A stretch of DNA of 47,175 nucleotides from Azolla pinnata (lineage: Eukaryota; Streptophyta; Polypodiopsida; Salviniales; Salviniaceae), in assembly GCA_037176905.1 (NCBI GenBank), contig JBBBWG010030477.1:1-47175 (forward strand). The letters run 5' to 3'. A program made the translations under genes and the position numbers. The notes under the pieces were generated by a model. That model was given only the letters and a program-made list of their open reading frames with translations. It ran no database searches and was not told where the DNA came from. Positions 12,379-24,177 of this stretch are shown here, one piece after another (within the stretch, counting starts at the first letter, position 1; every line of letters starts with the position of its first letter).

Positions 12379-12600
12379 CATCATTGCTACTTTGATTAGC
12401 GTGCATTGTTGCTTGATTAGTATGCGTTGTTGCTCGATTAGTGCGCATTGTTGCTCGATTAGTGTGCATTGCTGCTCGATTAGTATGCATCGCTGCTTGA
12501 TTTAGCATGCATTGCTGCTTGATTTAGCATGCATTGCTGCTTGATTAGCATCATCGTTTGCTTAATTAGCGCCATCGGTTGCTTGATTAACACCGTTGTT
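12379..12600 (+). repeat. 21-22 bp tandem repeat (GATTAGTGCGCATTGTTGCTC unit)
   Basis: About ten imperfect units of a 21-22 bp motif built on CTCGATTAGT, then GCATTG and TTG; degenerate versions extend left to about 12260. T-rich and intron-like in composition. No gene. Confidence 0.8.
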
Positions 12601-12931
12601 GGTGTAATTCTTCGCTAATGCGCTTGTTAATAACACATGGATCAATTCCCTTCACCGTAATTATTTTTTCGAAAAGAAGCAGTCTTTTCTGTATTTCTAT
12701 TTCTTTATTTATTTCCCATTTTTCTTTTTCTTTCTTTTTCACCTACTTCCGCGCTCCTCTTTTCTTTCCTTTTTGTTTTCGCTTTATTCTCGAATTATTC
12801 TTTATTTGGAAAATTGTATTTTGTTCCTGCGTCTGTTTTTTGTTGTTTTTTTTCCCGGTGCTTTTGTTCGTTTTTCTTTTCTTCTTCTTTATCGAACGCG
12901 CGCCGTCGGATGGGAACCGTCCGATGTCTGC

Positions 12932-12937
12932 CACGTG
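12932..12937. promoter_or_regulatory. G-box (CACGTG)
   Basis: CCACGTGT context, preceded by an imperfect palindrome TCGGATGGGAACCGTCCGA at about 12907-12925 and followed directly by the telomere-box array. G-boxes bind bZIP and bHLH factors in plants. It lies over 2 kb from either annotated start codon, so its target is uncertain. Confidence 0.4.
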
Positions 12938-12950
12938 TACCGGCGCCTGA

Positions 12951-13038
12951 AACCTAAACCTAAACCTAAAAAACAGCTTCTGATTCTCAGAGTATTTCCT
13001 AAACCCTAAACCCTAAACCCTAAACCCTAAACCCTAAA
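12951..13038 (-). repeat. Short CCCTAAA telomere-box array
   Basis: Three AAACCT units, a 25-bp spacer, then about five CCCTAAA units from 12998 to 13038 in the CCCTAAA orientation (TTTAGGG on the minus strand). Telo-boxes (AAACCCTAA) occur in plant promoters and are bound by Myb-type telomere-box proteins; here the array lies in the divergent intergenic region. Confidence 0.85.
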
Positions 13039-14780
13039 ATCATAACCCTATCACAAGCTTGATATCAAAATCAGGGTTGAGGCTATCTGGCAAAATCAGG
13101 GTTGAGGTTAATCTGGCGATGAAGGGAACGTTAAAATTTTCAAGACAAAGTAGAGACTGTGGATTCTATTGAGCCGAGAGGTTATTGCTCTCGGACATTG
13201 CTTTGCTAGACCTAGGGGAGCCACTCTCGATGAATTTGTCTGAGTATTTATCGATCGTTGTCAATCGAACAACTGTAGAAGGAGGAGGTCTGGGCTAGAC
13301 AAATGGAGCATCGATCCATCGTTGGCGCCAAATCTCAGAAATTACAGCAGATCGATCGTCTTCGGCTCGATCTTCTTCCATCCTCGGGGACACTGATCAG
13401 GCCCTTTTGTCTAGCACAATGTAACAGAACAATGATCTTCGTGTACATACTTAGACTTGTTCCAAAGGCCACGCTGATCATGATTTAACTGGTACGCAGC
13501 CTATTCGACTGATCTGATACGAAAACTCTTTATTAACAAGCCTGATCTAGATCAGAATCATGGGTTAACAAAATAACATAAAGATTCGAGGGCGTTGTAA
13601 ACATGCTCGGAAACCAAACCTGCTTCTGGCAACATGCAAGTCTCACCTTCTGTCGTCCAAAGTTTACATCCACGTTGGCTTCGTTTATTATTGTGGTTAC
13701 GGATTCATTCTTTTTTTTTATCGCAACATATATCTTGCCCATTTCCACTCTTTCCTCATCGGTTGGGTCTCCGGTTAATATAATACAAATATTTTGTTTT
13801 TTTTCCTCTCTTCTTTCTTAAGCGACATTGCCACGAAGAGCAATCATCTTTGCTTTTTTATCATTTTTGTGTGGTCCACGGCACGATACTTCTCTTCTTC
13901 TTCTTCTTCCCTTTTTTATATGGCTCGAGCTTCTCAAACGCAATTATATATTGAGAGTCGATCAAATTGATAAAGTCCGGCATAAGACGTTTTTTAAAGC
14001 TCCGACTATTGTATAAATATCCATCGTTTTCTCTATTCTCTGCAACAACAACATTGCATCTGCAAATGACAAAAAGGGAAATTGTGACGCTTGTTTCTTT
14101 ATTTCTTTCCCGAAAAAGATTCATCGTTAGTAGAAAAGAAGAGTTATGTACGTATACATGGGGTTGCTGAGAGATCCATCTGCATTGACAACAGGGGAAT
14201 TGTGATGCACAAATTGAACATCCAACGCGCTGGTAACTAGATTAGATCCATAGCTTATGTTATAAAGCCTTTCATCGGAGAGCAACTTCCTCATCCAAAC
14301 CACAAATTGTCTTCTAGAAAAGCTTATTAGATGAAAGATGTCTTTGAAATAAAAGGACTAATTTCAATCCTTCAATAGTAAAAATAGTCACGACGTTTTC
14401 GACTATCGTTTGAAACTACCTTGAAACCATGCATACAAGAGACGTTGCGTCAAATGCAGTTGATTCTAGAAATGTAGATGTCTTCTTCTCCCTTCTTTCA
14501 AATCTTTGCACAAGAGAGCCAGTCGAGGTGGGACTAGGAATCCAACTGTCATGGTCTTAATTTATTCGCAAACCAAACCAAGGAAATACGTATGATACGC
14601 TTCAAACGAACCGAGAAATACGCAGCTTGTATATAAACTATGCCGATTCACGAGATCCGTACTTGCATAGAATATGTAGGTGACGTATTTTAATAGCAAT
14701 ATACCCTATTTTGCAGCGGACGATACGTACACTGCATATTTCTACAGTACGATATCCTACCGAACAAATATGCAGTCTAG
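13039..14780. other. Intergenic, no gene seen
   Basis: A 27-bp phrase (AAAATCAGGGTTGAGG then ATCTGGC) is tandemly doubled near 13064-13120. The remainder is AT-rich unique sequence with no supported frame. Diverged relatives of the following 87-bp repeat (GAAATACGTATGATACGC) appear from about 14580. Confidence 0.5.
14630..14637 (+). promoter_or_regulatory. Candidate TATA box
   Basis: TATATAAA in the context GCTTGTATATAAACTATG, about 650 bp before the start codon of the PP2C-kinase gene. If used, the leader would include the 87-bp repeat array or an intron. This is sequence resemblance only. Confidence 0.25.
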
Positions 14781-15195
14781 TTAATTCTCCGTATATGCCA
14801 CGTATTTCTAAAGTATTTGTACCCCCTTCAACTAAAATCGAGAAATACGTCGTTCACATAAAGCACGTTAATCTTCCATATATGCCACCTATTTCAAAAG
14901 TATTTGTACCCCCTTCAATAAAATCGAGAAATACGTATTTCATATAAAGCACGTTAATTTTCCGTGTATGCCACGTATTTCTAAAGTATTTGTACCCCTT
15001 TCAAATAAAATCGATAAATGCGTATTTCATATAAAGCACGTTAATTTTCCGTATATGCGACGTATTTCTAAAGTATTTGTACCCCCTTCAAATAAAATCG
15101 AGAAATACGTATTTCACATAGAGCACGTTAATTTTCCGTATATGCCACGTATTTTACAACTATTATCTCCCAATTTAAGTAAAACGGAGAAATAC
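14781..15195 (+). repeat. 87-bp tandem satellite, about 4.7 copies
   Basis: Units start at 14781, 14868, 14954, 15041 and 15128 (87, 86, 87, 87 bp). Each holds TTAATTTTCCGTATATGCC, a CGTATTTCTAAAGTATTTG segment, and a palindromic GAAATACGTATTTC core. Because 87 is divisible by three, a frame with 29-residue repeats (containing RISKVFVPPSNKIEKYVFHI) runs through much of it, broken where a unit is 86 bp. The array ends about 90 bp before the PP2C-kinase start codon and may be part of its promoter or leader. Confidence 0.9.
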
Positions 15196-15284
15196 TAAAA
15201 TACGCCAATTCCTCAGGTTAGAAAACAATAAAACATCGCAAAATAGATAAAATACATCTAGATCCTCGAGCTCACGAAGGAGCG

Positions 15285-18200
15285 ATGGCGCGGAGGCGCT
15301 TCCTCGCTGTCGTGATCGCGATCTGTTGGTTTTTCTCTGAAGCAGCCGCAGCAGAGGCCGCGGCTGGGTGGAAGACGTTCTTTGGAAGGGATGTCGACGA
15401 ATGGTGGATGGGAGGGATGGGGAGATGTGCCGTTTCCCGGCACCAGGGTCGCCGCCATCACCAAGAAGATCAGCTGATCTGCATGCCACACCTACTCCTT
15501 CCCGCTCTTCCTGGTCAGTCGCAATCGTTCGTTTCCCTTCATTTGTAGCTGGCTATGTGTTGATGTGTACGTAGCTGGCTTGCAAGGTAAACGAAGATGT
15601 TACATAGACTGAATACGGCGAAGGAAATAAATAAAGTATACAAATAAAACGAATAAATCATGCACACGGGGTCATGGTATGAAATAACTTAACTCAGCAC
15701 TTCCTGATGCCTCGATAACAGTGCTTATCTTGAATAAATCAGCTGGTAGAGTTCCTCGCGAGACTTACAGTCACACTATGGCCAATTTCAGATTATTGCC
15801 AAGTTCCCATACAAGCAATATCAATTTGTATGTCGTCTGGTGCTCTCATTCCCAACGATATTGTAGGCTTCTCAATTCTCTCTTGTTAATATTTCAATCA
15901 ATAACAAAATTAAGTTAATTTTTCAAGTTTCTTCAATAATGTTCTTTAAGATAAGTTTCTTGTATGCCACAATCCTCTAAGTAGGTGGTACTTTTATATG
16001 TTTGTTCCTCTTTGATTTCCAGGTGGTTGCATGGATCGCAGTGTTCATGTAGGCTTGTTTGGAGTTTTTGATGGCCATAATGGTGGTGAAGCTAGTGAAT
16101 TCACATCGTTGTACTTGCCTCATTTACTTCGTTATCATGTATGGTCTATAATAACATCAGATATCAACTGTGAGCTCAGCGGTTTTTGCAAAGAAAATGG
16201 CAAAGTTGATTTAGCAAAACCTTATAATCGTGGATTCGAGGAAAGTATGAAGGAATATACCACTCTATTAAACGAAAAGAAGCACTACCACAATTGTGTG
16301 CGATCTAAATTTTCAGTTTCTTTGTATAGAGCAATATTAAAGGAGGCCCTTTCAAGAGCTTTATTTGATATAGACTCAGCTTTTTCAAGTGTAAGCATTT
16401 TTTTTTTCTTTTGATTTAGTTTTTGCACTGTTTTCCAAAATCTTCGAACTGTGCCAAATCGTGCAGGGATTTGCCAAGGACTGGCAGAGTGGTTCTACTG
16501 CAGTTGTTGTGCTAATAGTAGGTACAGAGTTGCTTGCTGCAAATATTGGGGATTCTAAAGCCTTTATTTGCTTGCCGTTTCAGGCATCAGGTGATACATA
16601 ATTATGCCATCCAGAAGCATTTCATTGGTGCATGAACTCAAATTGGGTATTTAATTCAGTTTCAGGCTTTACACAATTATGAGGATGGTGCTTGATGAAA
16701 TTGATATGATTGCAGGCAACAGTGAAAGTTTCTCTAATAAAAGAACAAGTCTCTCTGCCCATGATTCAGCTTCTTTAGTAGTGAAAGAGCTGACTATTGA
16801 CCATCATCCAGAAAGATTAGATGAAAAATGTAGAATAGAAGCGGCTGGTGGGTTTGTCTCAACATGGAATGGAGTTGCAAGAGTGAACGGTCTGCTTGCT
16901 GTTTCAAGGGCCATTGGAGATAGTGCATTTAAAAGGTTGAAGTCAGATCCCAAATGTTAATCTTTCGCGAGGGAAATGAAGGTTTTGTAGTTTGAGCGTT
17001 TTTCTTATTTAGAATATAAGATAGACACTCTATTGTCGAATGTCCATATGATGTGATCAGTGTGAAAAGCAACACTAACAATTTTGCTGGTAGTGGTGCG
17101 GTACAATGAGGCCCGGCAAAAGATCTTTATAGTGCCTTATTGTTATGTGCAAGAAAGCTCTGCGACACTTGCTTTGAAATCTTGTCCACCTTTGGTCATT
17201 TGGGATTTACTTGTGTGTATGTATGTATGTAAGCTTGCGCTGTAAATCTCCACTTTTTTCTTGTAGATTTGGAGTCATTGCCGAGCCGGAGTTTTCTGAC
17301 TGGATGCATTTAACAACAGAGAAGTCTTATTTGGTCCTCACTTCTGATGGTGTATTTGAGAGGATGGAGCTACAGGATGTTTGTAATCTCTTCCATGCAA
17401 GTGCCTTCTTAGGCTTGGGAAAGACAGGAGAGAAACTGGATTTACAGTTGCTCGCTGATACAATTGTGGAGTCAGCTTTGACCAGTGGAAGCTTTGACAA
17501 TTTAGCTGTACTTATTTATCCACTTGAACTTTCTGGTAAGATTCATTTTTATTTCACGTGATATGGGAACAAAAAGTCTTATCCGTGGCCTCTTATTGTA
17601 TTTAATAAATTTCTTTTATTTCCTTGAATCTGTCGAACATCATACAGGAGATAGAAATGGTTTTATGATCTCCTTTATTAAGATCAGATTTCTTTCCATA
17701 TTTCATTTATTTCTATTTGGAAGAATGTCCTGGCCCCTGGATCTCTTTGGTGTAGGGTTGGATTAAGAACCCTTTTTCATATGCAAAAACGAAAGTATTT
17801 TTAGTTAGGTATTTGTTAGCTTTGAATGTTCCCAATTCTTGTATTACGTGATGTTAATGAGAATCAGAATCTCTGCTAGTGATTGTGATCCATTCATTCT
17901 GACTAAAAACAATCGTAAGGATTCCCAATTCTTGTATTCCCTGATGTTAACGAGAATCAGAATCTCTACCAGTGCTTGTGATCCATTCATTCGGACTAAA
18001 AACACTGCATCCATGGGGAACAATCTCTACAAAATATACTAAGCCAGTTGTTTTATTTGTTCAGATGCAATAACAAGTTTTTCAAACAAATCTGAGATTT
18101 CAAAGGTTCCGACTTTCAAACAAAGCATCAAAGATTCCTACTTCACTGAATTAGTATGTTTCTCTAATTCCTACGAAATGTACATATGCTATGTTTTTGA

Positions 18201-21200
18201 TGCGTACAGAAAGCACTTATGCTAGAGTTGTTGGCTGAAACGGTTTTATGATTTCAGCTTCCCACAAAGGAAGAAGAATTATGCTATGAATTAATTGAAC
18301 GGGCCACAAGTGGAGTTATACTACCATTGCAAATCAGCAGAGGTCCATCGTCAACAATCTTTGTTGAAGACAAGAGTGTGGACATCAAGAGACCAGTTAT
18401 GGTCAATAATTTGAATCTTCCTTATCCCCAGACAAGAGGTAAACGTGTGATTCTGTCATTCTGAAGTATGTAAAAGGTATACTATTTAAACAGATGATGT
18501 TATGTTCGTGAAGGATCAGATTGTGGAACTTGGTTAGAACATAATAAAGAATGTGAAACATGTATACATTGATTATAGACGTTTCTTCTGTGTTTCCTTG
18601 AGCATTCATTTCTGAAAATAGACATCTGCTCTGTATTTTGAGGAACTATAGGAATATTGCAGACATACCAGGCACCCCTTATTTGTTTACAGCGACCTGT
18701 GATTTCACAACCTGGGGAGGTTTGCTTAAATCCGGAAATGTTTTCTGCATACTTGAGCCTTATCGAAGCTCTGCCCTTGACTGGTGCTAATTTCACAAAA
18801 GCAGCACAGCGTAATATGGGCAGTAGGGTGGATCCAACCGTGAACGATAGATATACGTCAATGCATGAAAGGTCCGATCTATGCTGTCTTTTACCATACC
18901 ATATATATTGGAATATTTGTTAAATGAGGTGTACAAGTTCTCTCCTATTTGCAAATATCTCGTCTCACTCCTAACTGAGAGATGCCCAAATTCCATCACC
19001 TGTTGACTGAGGACCAAAATACTTAGTAATGGTATTTGTGCTATGGATTTCAGCTTCCCTCAAAGGAAGAAGAATTATGCTATGAATTAATTGAACGACT
19101 CTCGTGTATCTTACAGATGCTTAAATTTCCATCAACCATTGCCTGATCTCCAAGTTACTCTAGATATGGCATGTGTGTGATGCTAAGAATTAGGCATCAT
19201 GGATGGTCCGATAATATAGAACTCACTTGTATCTAAGAGATGTCTAGAGTCCCTCGCTCGTTTACTCAGGACCAATTTACTTTAGGTATGGTATTTTTGC
19301 TATGCTGAGAATTGGGCATCATGGATGGTATTAATATACAACTCTCTTTTTCTTTTGGAAAATAAAGAAGAACGAAGTTGAGAAGAGGTGCTGCTAATAA
19401 TATATTAAATTTTTTACATTTCTGAGATAAGCAGTTTGTCAGAAATGTTTGTCATCTTTCTCATTTGTCTTGCAGGCTGTTTAGAAACATTAATGTAACT
19501 TTTCATTTGTTTAGGTTCTCATTCTAATCCCACATATATATGGTCACTTGCCCTCAACCGCTCATATTCTTTGTTTCACCTCTCTCCAAGTTGGCTCTGG
19601 TCCATGCTCCAAGCAGATTGACCATTTTTTTGTAAGGTTCTAATTGGCAAGTAGATTTTTATCATAAACAGATGCCTACAATCTGGGAGTCTCTCAGAAT
19701 ATTTTTCCCCTGAAGTGCATGAAAACATTTTGTATGTGATAATTTAAGATAGGATCATGTGAGCTCAAAGATTTTGTGATGTAAGTGTGAGCTACTTACG
19801 AATCATTCTAATCTTATATTACTTTCTTATTTGTGCTAGGTATATTTTGACAAAAAATATTGGACGGGGAAGTTTTGGAGAGATCTGGTTTGCACTTTCA
19901 AAGCAGTGCTCTAAAGATGTAAGCAAGGAAAGTGGTATGCGCATGCAAATGCCACAGACGACTGTAGATGGGTATTTGGAATCTCACCAGCCCAAAAGTG
20001 ATTCAGTGGTTCAACCTCCACCAAGCTGGTTTGGAACAGAGAAAGTTACTGGCGATTCTACCCAAAATCTATTTGTATTAAAAAGGCTGCTGGTATATAA
20101 TAAGAAAATTAAAAACTTTGTAAAGTTTCAAGCAGAATATTCTTGGATGACTGAAATGATAGGCTGAACAGGTGGAAAAAGGGAATGATGTGTACCTGAG
20201 TGGGGTTCGTGAAAAATATTTTGGTGAGATATTCTTGAATGCAAGAATCCTTAGAGAGAACAAGGCCATGGATGGACATCATAGAAAAGAGCAGGAGATG
20301 GAAGATGGATTAGACCACATAGCACGATATGTTGAAAGCGTTCTTGTAAACATGCAAAGGGATTTGTGGCTGATATTCTACAATGAAGGGTTCTCTCTGT
20401 CGAGCATGCTTTATTCTGTAGATTCAACTATTGATGAGACTGACGGCATTGGACACATAAGAGTCTTGAAACCATCAAGTTGGTGGAAGTGGTTGAAAAC
20501 AACAGTGGATGGACAGCGGGAAATGCGCTCACTCATCTACCAACTGGTTAGTTTCTTACATAATGAAAAATTTAAAGATAATAACTGTTGTGGTTAGTTT
20601 TGTGTTGTATTGATTCAACATGTATTTGGTAGTCAGTTTCCTGTTGCACTGATTATTTTCTCCAAACATTATCTTGGTAAATTTGAAGCTGTTAGCAGTG
20701 AGAGCTTGTCACAGTCGCAACATAACTCATCGGGACATCAAACCAGGTAATTTCTGTCTCATGACAATAGCATTCAGAATTTACAAGCTAATGTTTAAGT
20801 ATAAAGGCATTGAATTTAGTTTATGGAAGAAATCAAATCAGGAGTAAAACATCGTAGGGATTATCCATTGTATGAGACAGTAGAAACCAAAAAATGAAGT
20901 AAGATTGCACAGGAAGGGTGTGATAAAGCTAATGAAGGTTGGCTTTTACATTACTAAAACTAGTGGATATCAGAGTGTGTCAGGAAAGGAGAAGAATTCC
21001 ATGTACTCAAATAGAATATTCCGCAAGAGGGGCAGGTCTCCCTCCAACTTGTCAGTTCTGAATTTCTGTTTAGGGCATGGATAGCCAATCAAATGCAAGT
21101 AATGGTAGTTGAAGCAAACACTGTTTCCTGATCTATAGTTATCCTGCTTCTTCGGCTCATATTGTAACGTGCTAAGATGCTGCCAACAACCATGTGTGCC

Positions 21201-24177
21201 TGAGTGAGAAAATATGAGTTGAATTGATGACATGCAAAATGATTCTAACTTTTGCTTGTCAAATCTTACTCTGTTCATTTTTTCTGCCCGATTTTGGGTG
21301 AACGTTACATTTGCTGAACTTGATTGTCAGAGAACATGATGATTCAAGCAAGGGGCAGATGCTCGGCTGAAGAATCTCGTCAACTGCACATGGGATTCCC
21401 ATGCAATTTGAGCATGTATGTGGTGCTAGGTTGGTGCTTAAATATTCTGGATGATAATTGAATATAAACGCGTCACATACATTTAGTTTTGGCTCATATC
21501 TAGTGTGCACCAAGTTGATATTTAGTTTTGTAGGATAGGGTCTGCCTAGTCACTGCATTTCATTTGCAGGGAATGGTTTGCCTATAATGACTACTAAAGA
21601 GTGCAATAAAGAAAATGGAAAATATTTGCAGGCGCATCATAGATTTTGGAAGTGCTGTTGATCCATATTCACTCCAAAATCTGTATGGACCTCAAGGACC
21701 CACCAGGTATACATGAACGATAGTTCAATGGGCTTAATTCTAGCAAGTGGAGATTGATAATGATGAAAATTTAAAAATAATTTATTATTTGTTGAATTTA
21801 ATGCTAAGAAAGACAGTTATTTGGACAGGGCTGAACAAACTGAAGAATATACTCCACCTGAATCCTTTTTACAGAGAAACTGGTTGACAGCTTATGAAAA
21901 ATATGTCAATAGGTGAAACCTTTTTCTATTTAAAGTGAGATAATGGCAGTCATCAGTTTAATTCTTTGCAAAAAATGTGTAATCTTGTACATCCTAGGCA
22001 GAAAATCATATGAATTAAAGAAAGTTTCATACAAAAGTTCGAAGCTACAAGTCCATATTGACTGTCAAAAAATATGGTCTAGATGAATAATAACAAGGAT
22101 AGCATCCGAATTGGAGTGTAGATAAAACTCTTAAACGTCTATTATGCTTACTAGATGGATTTAGTACTAATCACATTATATGGTAGAGCATGGAGCTGCA
22201 GGGATTGTGGCACTTTCCTTCTTCATATTCATCAGAAGTCATAATGGATATTAGATCTAAATCCCTGTGCTTTTTTTGTTTCGGAATTTGGATTTCGTAA
22301 AAAAATACTCAGGTATGACATTTGGAGCATTGGGGTGGTTATGCTGGAGCTTGTACTTGGAACACCTCATGTGTTTCAGCTATCTGATCGTACAAGGGCT
22401 TTGATTGAACAACAGCTGGAAGGATGGGGAAGTTCAGCTTTAAACACTGCATATATGTAAGTACAACTCTTTGTCGCTCAAACCATTAAGGATCTATATA
22501 TTGAAACTGATACATAGTTTTAAGTTGGTTTTTTCCATTCAACAGTCTTGGTCCTCTCCCCCTTGCCAGTGCATCATCGTTTTAGTTTCACTTGTTTTCT
22601 TGTAGATTAGCTGTTCTACTTCACTTTATTCATGTGCTGAGTGCTATCGTGTCTTAACTCGGGATTGGCTTTTTACAAAGTGAACAAATCAGTGTTTAGA
22701 ACTCTTTTGAGTTACCCAAACTAGAAAAGTATTTGAACACATTACTTTATCAATGAAATGCCTCGAAAATCTTGACTGCCTGAGGCAGTTATCACTCAAA
22801 ATCACCTTGATATCTAGGTGTTACCATGGAATGATATGTTGCCTCTTGCATTGCCAGGGGCTAACGAGCTGTAGAAAAGGGAAGGATACAAATGGTGTAG
22901 ATTAATTCCAGAAAATATTTGGCTGTACATGTATAGAAATATTTGCTCTGCATTGCCTCTCTCTCAAAGAGGCACAGTTTGGTTTTGAATTCATAAGATG
23001 GGTTTAATATCGTTTTCTGAATTTTTAGGCTTAGGTCATTAATGGAAATGTGCATTCTTTATCCTGGAAACAGCAACCACAATCGGCTTAATATAAAATT
23101 GGTATAAGTCTCTCTTCTTGCACTTTGAAAAGTGGGTTGTTTTAATATTCCTTGTCTGTTTGTATTCATCCATTGTCTTTGTTTGCAGGAAAGTCTAGCA
23201 TCATGGATGTGTACGGAAGAGAATCTAATGCAGAAAATCAAAGAGCGTGATCCACTTGGAATAGGGTGAGTATGTAAATCATTAACCCCTGTTATCATCT
23301 TAAGCATGCACGGTTTTGTGTTGTCAAACTACCAAAATTAAGATAAATTAGAGCCCATAAATTGATGAAGGCATTGAAAGATGAAACATATTTGTGTGTG
23401 GAAACGTCTGAAAGCAAGTGCATCAGGTCAAGTCCTGGAAATGAAACATGCTGTTCTTAAGGGCAGTGCAGTGAATCCGCCTGCTTGTATGGAGAGCAAT
23501 ATGGGAACAAGCCACACCAAACATATAAAGATGCCTCACATTTAGATTTGTTTATTCTACTTGGTTATGTTTGCCCCATGTCTTTGATGAATAGTATATT
23601 GACATGGGCCAAGATATTAAAATGCACAGCACACGTCTATTGTAATGTGGATGGCCAATTCTAATTTCTTCTTCCATGAGCTCATAACAATTTCAATTGT
23701 CAGCCATGCAATAGCAGTGTAGTAAACTTACAAGCAATCAGATGGCCGAGAATAGTGCATTTGCACTAGTTAGGTGATAATCCTCGCAATCACGACTGAG
23801 ATAGAGCATTTTCACTATTAAGGCGATAAAACTTTAATTCCAAATGATTAGGATCAAGAAATAGGGCATTTTACAGACTGCAGCAGTCGAAATCCAGTGC
23901 AAGTTCTTTATTCACTGTGGCCATCATAATGCTGGGTAATTTATTATCTAGTTTTTTATAGGCTTGAAGATATTTGGGCTCTTCGCCTTTTACGGGGACT
24001 TCTGCAGTGGTATCCTGTAAGTAGTAGAAATGATTTCAAAATAACCTACAACCATTTCTGTATCGTTTTGGTAAGCATGTCCTTTCTATCTGTGCTTGAG
24101 CAATGCAGGAGGATAGAATGAGTGTTGATGATGCCTTAAAACATCCTTACTTCCACTCTCTTCGAGGTCTGAAATGA
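15285..24177 (+). CDS. Bifunctional PP2C phosphatase-protein kinase, 19 exons, 1018 aa
   Basis: Exons: 15285-15513, 16023-16390, 16467-16590, 16716-16935, 17267-17535, 18065-18153, 18258-18438, 18643-18871, 19840-20092, 20172-20546, 20689-20746, 21331-21415, 21632-21706, 21829-21912, 22313-22456, 23029-23101, 23189-23265, 23962-24016, 24109-24177 (3057 nt). A hydrophobic N-terminus ([15 protein letters not shown], then Ala-rich) looks like a signal peptide or anchor. The PP2C domain (about 47-403) has [41 protein letters not shown] and FDNLAV, so all metal-binding Asp are present. A linker with [19 protein letters not shown] precedes the kinase (about 569-1018): IGRGSFGE loop, VLK lysine, GEIFLNA helix-C Glu, [38 protein letters not shown]. 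The order matches a plant PP2C-kinase fusion I recall from Arabidopsis (At3g63340 type). Target pathway unknown. The 5' edge of exon 8 is the least certain junction. Confidence 0.92.
17831..18005 (+). repeat. 93-bp tandem duplication in intron 5 of the PP2C-kinase gene
   Basis: CCCAATTCTTGTATT begins at 17831 and again at 17924, with GAGAATCAGAATCTCT and GTGATCCATTCATTC shared by both copies at about 90% identity. Confidence 0.88.
18955..19345 (+). repeat. Degenerate ~120-bp repeats in intron 8
   Basis: Three related blocks share a GAGATGCC/GAGATGTC segment, a GACTGAGGACCA or CTCAGGACCA segment, GGTATTTGTGCTATG and, in the last two, GGCATCATGGATGG. An exon-7 copy is embedded between the first and second blocks. 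Confidence 0.7.
19045..19097 (+). pseudogene. Partial copy of PP2C-kinase exon 7, with its splice acceptor, inside intron 8
   Basis: The acceptor and first 44 coding bases of exon 7 (from 18258) recur at 19054-19097 with one mismatch in the exon part: GATTTCAG, CTTCCC, then AAAGGAAGAAGAATTATG and onward to ATTGAACG. After that the copies diverge. Translated in the same frame the copy reads [15 protein letters not shown] and then runs to a stop after about 20 more codons. No donor with conserved downstream coding was seen, so it is a pseudoexon or rare alternative exon. Confidence 0.85.

Noticed and set aside
14711-15198. Possible repeat protein with 29-residue units
   Set aside because: The frame is a by-product of the 87-bp satellite; one 86-bp unit breaks it and there is no sign of codon-level conservation.
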